A stretch of DNA of 64,000 nucleotides from Utricularia gibba (taxonomy: Eukaryota; Streptophyta; Magnoliopsida; Lamiales; Lentibulariaceae), in assembly GCA_002189035.1 (NCBI GenBank), contig CM007989.1, positions 310,001 through 374,000 on the forward strand, written 5' to 3'. Made by a program: the position numbers and the translations under genes. The notes beneath the pieces are model-generated. The model ran no database searches and had not been told where the DNA came from. It saw only the letters and a list, made by a program, of their open reading frames with translations. Shown in pieces: positions 58,924-64,000 of this stretch. Each line of letters opens with the position of its first letter. The first letter of the stretch is position 1.

Positions 58924-61900
58924 TCAGTTGTTTCTAACCGGGAAAAACTTCACAGCCCATCCGATGGGCCATGTGACTGCAGCCATCCCGACACAGATGC
59001 ACCACTGTGCTATGTTCAATCTCACGGTGTTGGCGAAGTTCCCCAGAAACTCCACCATCATGATTTGTAAGATCACTGTGACTACAATTATGCTAAGAAA
59101 CAGCTTGTTTTTATGGATTCCTTTGAAAACATTGTGCTTATCCAGGCTTCTTGAGTTGAACTCGTTGAATATTTGGCAAAGAACAAATGTATTGAATATG
59201 AGGGTGTTGTTTACCGGCTGGCTTACCTCAAAGATGTCCCTTCCGAGAAATTGCAGAATTAGGAGGATAGCTATTTGATAAAATGCCTGAGCCAGAATGT
59301 TTCTCCACATGATGTTGGTGATGAGAGGGGCGGTTCTTCCCACCGGGGGTTTGTGCATGAGTTCTTCACTGGGGCGTTCTGTGGCTAGAGCAAGAGCGCC
59401 GAGTGTGTCCATGATTAGATTCACCCACAGAAGTTGAACTGCAGTGAGGGGTACTTCACCAGCTGATACTGCTGCAATGAAATTGATTACCAAGGCTGCC
59501 ACATTGACTGTGAGTTGGAATTGGATGAACTTTTGTATATTGTTGTAGACACATCTACCCCAACGAAGTACAGTAATCACTGTGGAGAAATCGTCATCTA
59601 GGATTACTACATCGGAGCTCTCTTTTGCGACTTCTGTTCCCTGGATTCCCATGGAAAGGCCTACATCAGCTTCTTTTAGTGCAGGGGCATCGTTCGTTCC
59701 GTCACCTGTTACAGCCACCACATGCCCTTTTTCCTTCAAGCAGCGGACCATTAGAAGCTTGTCTAAAGGTGATGACCTTGCTAGCACCCGAATGCCATCG
59801 ACTCTGTGCATCCTTTCTTCGTTGGTGTAATTTCTGAACTCGATTCCTTCAATGACTTCTCCAGGGTTGGCTTCTCTATCTGTCTTAAGTATGCCACATT
59901 CTCGAGCTATGGATTTTGCAGTGAACAAATTGTCGCCAGTGATCATCTTGATGTCTACGCCAGCGATCATACACGCTTGAATGGCTTTTTTAGCATTTGG
60001 TCTACATGGATCTTTCATGCCAACTATTCCAAGTAATGTCAAACCTACATCACTCATAGTTGGATCTTTACCTTCACCATTTGCACTTGAGCTACACTCC
60101 TCATGTTCGATTTTCTTATGTGCGAATGCGATGCAGCGGAGACTGGCTGCAGCCATACCTTGTATGATGTTCTCCAATTGGGATCGATTCTCTTCAGTCA
60201 TCATCCTTATTTCTCCTGTGGACACATAGAAACTTGAGCAGCTTGATAGAATCATCTCTGCAGCCCCTTTCCAATGCACATGAAGAGAGTTATCAACATT
60301 GCTTGTGATCAATACCCCACTACGTTTCTTATCCGAGTTGAATGTTTCCACTTGAAGAGTTTTGTGTTGCTGCTTCACTTCATCCATATCGATGAAAAGA
60401 TTATTAACACCCCAGGAGAGAACTGCTTTTTCAGTTGGACTTCCAAAATACTGCACAGGAGATTCTGGCCTCAATTTAAGAACACTGCCTGTTGTGTTGA
60501 AGGCAATTCCCTTGTGAAGCAATTCAATGAGACCTTGAGAAATGATTTTGTAAGAACTCTCAAGTATTTCTTCGTTACCTATGAAAAACTTGGTCACCTT
60601 CATCTCGTTGATCGTCAATGTCCCAGTTTTGTCTGTGCAAATAACAGTTGCTGATCCCATTGTTTCACAGGCTGAGAGTTTGCGCACCATGGCTTGGTCA
60701 GCCATCATCCTCTTCATTGAATAAGCAAGTGTAAGAGTGACGGCTAATGGGAGGCCTTCAGGAATTGCCACAACCACTATGGTCACTGCAGCAGAAACTA
60801 TTCTCACCACAGAGCTGAAGACATCGTTAAAGCTCCGATCAACACCGTTGAATTGCCGATTACCATTTTCATCTCGTGTGTTCCGTGTGAAGTAGCGAAT
60901 CAGCATCACTACAAAGACAGTGGAAGCCACAGCAAGTCCTACTTTTCCAATAAAAGAAGTAAGTTTGCTGAGGCGCTCTTGTAATGGTGTTTGTTCCACA
61001 GATTTGCGAGTGATGGAGGCCATCATTTGCCCCCAAGATGTGTTCATTCCCACGGATACAACCACCATTGTTGCATATCCATCAACAATCTTCGACCCGG
61101 ATAACAAGAAGGGATTGAGAGTTGAGTTCACTTCCATATGATCGCTCTCCCCTGTCATGCTTGATTCATCTACTTGCAGTGAGTGTCCATCAATGAACAA
61201 GCCATCAGCCGGAACTTGACCTCCGATTTTCAATACGACGATGTCTCCAACAACTACATCATTGATTGAGACGTTTTGCCTCACACTGTTCCTTATAACC
61301 TCTATTTTAATCTCATTACTGATTTTTGACAGCTTACTAAACTGCCTATCTTGCCTAAAGTTGCTAGCAGCAGAGACAACTACCACAAGGAACACAGCCA
61401 AGAAAATGCTACCCCCCTCATACCATCCCTCACGAGCACCATGTTCAGCTATTCCAAAAGCAAGAGACAAGGAAGCACACACCAGGAGGATGAGAATGGT
61501 CATATCCCACAAAGCCTCCAGAACAAAATGAAGAATCCCTTCTGGTGGTGGCTTCGGGTATGTATTTGAACCAAATTTCGTTTTCCGTTCATATAAGTCC
61601 TCTTCATCTCCATTTACACCTCTTTCCAAGTCGGTACCTAGCAGCCCTGCCACAGCTTGGATACCACCATATCTTTGAATCTCATCCAAGTCCTTGTTCT
61701 TTACGATTTCAATGAGCTTTCCAAGGTTAACCTCGTGCGAGAGCTCAATATCAAGTGCTATGTGAGGAACACGTACCGAATGAGCATCAATGGAGTAATA
61801 CTTGTAGCTCAGCTCTTTCTTCCTTAAAAGATGGAGCACAGCAAGAACAGCAGCTCTCCATCTTTTCTGTGGCCACGTCATGGAAAGCTGATTGACTGGA

Positions 61901-61932
61901 ATCCATATAGGATGATATCTCCCTTGATACAT
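58924..61932 (-). CDS. autoinhibited Ca2+-ATPase, plasma-membrane type (ACA12/13-like)
   Basis: A P-type IIB pump exporting cytosolic Ca2+ and activated when calmodulin binds its N-terminus. Intronless frame, 1,002 residues from the preferred start at 61932 (MYQGRYHPIW); ACA12/13 are about 1,020-1,030 and also intronless. Features: an N-terminal basic amphipathic calmodulin site (WPQKRWRAAVLAVLHLLRKK), TGES in the actuator domain, membrane helix 4 with IPEGLP, the phosphorylation motif DKTGTLT (Asp at about residue 434), KGAAEM in the nucleotide domain, MITGDN, the hinge GDGTNDAPALKEADVG, and C-terminal helices M5-M10. The frame is open 51 codons further upstream to a hydrophobic stretch that looks like leader or intron, not protein. 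All catalytic residues are intact. Confidence 0.93.
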   Translation of the reverse strand: MYQGRYHPIWIPVNQLSMTWPQKRWRAAVLAVLHLLRKKELSYKYYSIDAHSVRVPHIALDIELSHEVNLGKLIEIVKNKDLDEIQRYGGIQAVAGLLGTDLERGVNGDEEDLYERKTKFGSNTYPKPPPEGILHFVLEALWDMTILILLVCASLSLAFGIAEHGAREGWYEGGSIFLAVFLVVVVSAASNFRQDRQFSKLSKISNEIKIEVIRNSVRQNVSINDVVVGDIVVLKIGGQVPADGLFIDGHSLQVDESSMTGESDHMEVNSTLNPFLLSGSKIVDGYATMVVVSVGMNTSWGQMMASITRKSVEQTPLQERLSKLTSFIGKVGLAVASTVFVVMLIRYFTRNTRDENGNRQFNGVDRSFNDVFSSVVRIVSAAVTIVVVAIPEGLPLAVTLTLAYSMKRMMADQAMVRKLSACETMGSATVICTDKTGTLTINEMKVTKFFIGNEEILESSYKIISQGLIELLHKGIAFNTTGSVLKLRPESPVQYFGSPTEKAVLSWGVNNLFIDMDEVKQQHKTLQVETFNSDKKRSGVLITSNVDNSLHVHWKGAAEMILSSCSSFYVSTGEIRMMTEENRSQLENIIQGMAAASLRCIAFAHKKIEHEECSSSANGEGKDPTMSDVGLTLLGIVGMKDPCRPNAKKAIQACMIAGVDIKMITGDNLFTAKSIARECGILKTDREANPGEVIEGIEFRNYTNEERMHRVDGIRVLARSSPLDKLLMVRCLKEKGHVVAVTGDGTNDAPALKEADVGLSMGIQGTEVAKESSDVVILDDDFSTVITVLRWGRCVYNNIQKFIQFQLTVNVAALVINFIAAVSAGEVPLTAVQLLWVNLIMDTLGALALATERPSEELMHKPPVGRTAPLITNIMWRNILAQAFYQIAILLILQFLGRDIFEVSQPVNNTLIFNTFVLCQIFNEFNSRSLDKHNVFKGIHKNKLFLSIIVVTVILQIMMVEFLGNFANTVRLNIAQWCICVGMAAVTWPIGWAVKFFPVRNN

Positions 61933-62633
61933 GAATTGGGAAGTTGGGCTTGTCTCAGTGCACAAATATTTCTTCTGGCTAAAAAAAAACAGGAAAATGA
62001 TACAAAGGGAGAAAAAAATGAGATGACGAAATAAGAAAACAAATTGGAAGATCAGAAATGTCAGTGTGACAAATAGGTGAAACACCTATTTGTAGAAACA
62101 CTAACTTCATAAGATAGTTCCAGGAAATTCTGCAGAAACACCTCATGTTAACTTAACATAACTAAGGAAACAAAGACCGGCGTTCGAAGTCTACACATGG
62201 AGAAGAAGTTTCCACACAAAGACCTTGACCGCCATGCCGTTACGCGACCAACATCCACGAAAAGAGACGGAACCCACAAAGGAGGCCTGAGAGCACAAGG
62301 CATACAGGTGCCTTAAAAAGTTGTACGCATCATCAGAGGGAAATTGTATCCAAATGATAAGGATAAGGAAATGAATTTTGAAAAGATACTGGAATTCCTC
62401 ATCACCTCTACAACAGCTGCTGTAATAAACTCTGCTTCATCCGGGCGTCATGAAGCTTAAGTTTCATCCCCTGTTTATCAAATATTCGTCAACATTTGCA
62501 TCATCAGAACCCAACAGATCCTTTCCCTTGACACAGGAAACCATACACTTGCCACTAAATTCACCCCATGATTTGTTAAATCCGAGAATTGCATTACGAT
62601 GACTTGCCCCATTCACAAAACAAACCCCAGAAA
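61933..62633. other. Ca2+-ATPase leader/promoter and 3' region of the Cys-rich gene
   Basis: A T-rich tract and AG near 61980-61990 (minus strand) may be a leader intron acceptor. 62464-62633 stays open in another minus-strand frame and may be a second exon of the next gene. Otherwise no gene. Confidence 0.4.
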
Positions 62634-63125
62634 TCAACCTAAAAGCCTCCTTCCAATCCTCAATTCCCAAATCCAACACACCCAACTGAACCAGGAAGTC
62701 CTAAATGCAGGGGAGCACTTCTGCTTCGCAAAAAGCTCGCATTTTTCCTTTGCGGATGCGAAACACGCTTCCATTTCAACCGCCTCGCACTTGGCCCTTT
62801 CAACTAAATCCTGTTTAGAAAAAATACCGAAAAAAGACTTCCACCAAGGAGGTTTGCATTTCTCTGAAGCGGATACGGAACAACCAATTCGAGCGCCCGA
62901 TTCGCACTGCGAGATGATCTGGGCTTTGCAGCGACCGTAGGCTTCAACCCAGTCCCGTGGGCTCTTGAAAGCAAGACGATACGGACCCGTTGAGGAATTC
63001 TCTGGTTTGCATTCCTTGATCACCACTCGCAGAAGGGGAATTGGGCGCGGAAATTGGATTAGGGTCTTCTCCGCGGAATACTCGTCAGAGTCTAGAGGCG
63101 TGAGCGGCCGCGTGCTGCCGCCCAT
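62634..63125 (-). CDS. conserved plant protein of unknown function, Cys-rich
   Basis: A 163-residue frame starting MGGSTRPLTPLDSDEYSAEK. The N-terminus continues into PLLRVVIKECKPEN, then SPRDWVEAYGRCKAQIISQC, ARIGCSVSASEKCKPPWWKS, LVERAKCEAVEMEACFASAK and EKCELFAKQKCSPAFR. The regular Cys pattern with CKPPWW in the middle resembles an uncharacterised plant family; I cannot name a function. The last 20 or so residues (rich in Trp) are unlike the family, so the true end may be a splice near SPAFRTSW into a downstream exon reading MVSCVKGKDLLGSDDANVDE (62464-62550). No signal peptide or membrane helix is evident. Confidence 0.7.
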   Translation of the reverse strand: MGGSTRPLTPLDSDEYSAEKTLIQFPRPIPLLRVVIKECKPENSSTGPYRLAFKSPRDWVEAYGRCKAQIISQCESGARIGCSVSASEKCKPPWWKSFFGIFSKQDLVERAKCEAVEMEACFASAKEKCELFAKQKCSPAFRTSWFSWVCWIWELRIGRRLLG

Positions 63126-63342
63126 GTCAGTGTGGCGCCTGAAACCCCCTTCGACTCGACGCGTCTATCGTTCGTTAAATCGTTGTTGAACAGTGTACAC
63201 GTGGTATCCAATTTTTTAATAATTTAAAACATTGTTATATTTATTATTGTTTTAATTTAATCATGCGTCATCACATACGTCATTAGTAATCTTCAGCTTT
63301 CCACACACAACCGTTGACCGACAGACAACGCGCGCGTTGACT

Positions 63343-64000
63343 TCAGTGGGACGAGGAAGACGAAGTGGAGGCCAGCAGCATCATTCGCACAAATTCCTCG
63401 AAACTCACCGAACCGTCGCCGTCGACGTCGGCTTCTCTAATCATCTGCTCCGCTTCTTCAAGCGTTAACCGCTCTCCCATATTCATCATCACGCTCATCA
63501 ACTGCACGAAAGAAGCAGAAAGCACTTGGCAGCTGAGCATGAAAATCCGATAAACAGACGATTACAGATGTTTCTTGAGCAGGAAACTTGCCTCGACGGC
63601 CGATATGTATCCATCTTGGTCCCGATCGAAGACCTTGAAGGCTTCTTTGAACTCTTCCACCATATCGTCCTGTCAAGGGAGACATGAGAATGCGATGGAG
63701 TTCAGTCTGTGCAGTCAAACCCATACTGCAACTCTAATGAACGAACGGCGGAGGTGGAATTTTGGGAAGACGATGGCATGATGAAACTACCTTGTTCATC
63801 CTCATCATGATGCCCACGAACTCGGGGAAATATATCCTGCCATCCCCATCAGGATCCACCACTCTGAACATCTCTTGCACCTCTTCTGTCGTGGGATGCT
63901 CCCTCAACGCGAGGATCACCGACGCCAACTCCTCCGTCGTGATCGCTCCTGCAGTAAGCATACCCAATCCTCTTATACTCGTTCTTCCCCACAACAATAA
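63343..64000 (-). CDS. calmodulin-like protein (CML), 5' end outside the window
   Basis: A Ca2+ sensor with EF-hands. Three exons are visible on the minus strand: 63948-63791, 63669-63592 and 63501-63343; at least one more lies past 64000. Sequence in order: [20 protein letters not shown], the EF loop [22 protein letters not shown], then [20 protein letters not shown], then [20 protein letters not shown] and the last EF loop [12 protein letters not shown], ending in FVRMMLLAS and a Ser-rich tail. Loop positions 1, 3, 5 and 12 are all Ca2+-competent. The intron after exon 63669-63592 begins GAG|GCAAGT, a GC-AG intron. The C-terminal CaaX seen in some CMLs is absent. Group: CML8/11-like by length and loops. 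Confidence 0.9.

Overview
This window is nuclear DNA of a flowering plant, most likely a core eudicot. The evidence is short GT-AG introns in most genes, T-rich and AT-rich intergenic DNA, and plant-only families: OVATE, FLZ zinc finger, PEAPOD/TIFY, SMP-type LEA, ETO1, and a PP2C-kinase fusion. The species cannot be fixed from the sequence; Lamiales is a guess. There is no operon logic. Most genes are independent housekeeping or regulatory loci, annotated here by joining exons by eye. Where exon lengths were summed, they gave intact frames for eS24, the TPR protein, both SMP genes, FLZ, BUD32, PEAPOD, the short PP2C and ETO1.

Layout. 1-4.9 kb: a possible minus-strand exon at the edge, the eS24 ribosomal protein gene, a decayed uS13 (RPS18) pseudogene, and an OVATE family gene with a broken frame. 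5.3-13.6 kb: an FKBP62-like TPR protein that lacks FKBP domains, then two SMP (LEA) genes separated by a young, complete Ty1/copia element (7410-12939, TSD ACTCC) that landed about 100 bp upstream of the first SMP start codon. 14.5-18 kb: a PNRC-motif gene and an FLZ gene. 19.6-29.4 kb: EFG1 (rRNA processing) and an At4g18490-like gene, divergent from one another, then the WDR4/TRM82 tRNA m7G methyltransferase subunit. 31-39 kb: a type I inositol polyphosphate 5-phosphatase, STN1 (telomere capping) and BUD32 (KEOPS kinase). 40.6-57.6 kb: PEAPOD (TIFY4), a PP2C, ETO1, and a larger PP2C fused to a protein kinase domain. 58.9-64 kb: an autoinhibited Ca2+-ATPase (ACA12/13 type), an uncharacterised Cys-rich protein, and a calmodulin-like gene cut by the window end.

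The most notable points are these. (1) The copia insertion splits an ABRE-bearing promoter. (2) A PP2C-kinase fusion with an N-terminal signal-like segment has a PP2C-only paralogue on the other side of ETO1. (3) At least four otherwise conserved genes need exactly one extra base to stay in frame, and three of these sites are C/G runs of exactly six. This suggests systematic homopolymer undercalling in the assembly rather than four independent pseudogenes. (4) A relic of the WDR4 3' end lies 7.5 kb from the intact gene. No radically new system was evident.
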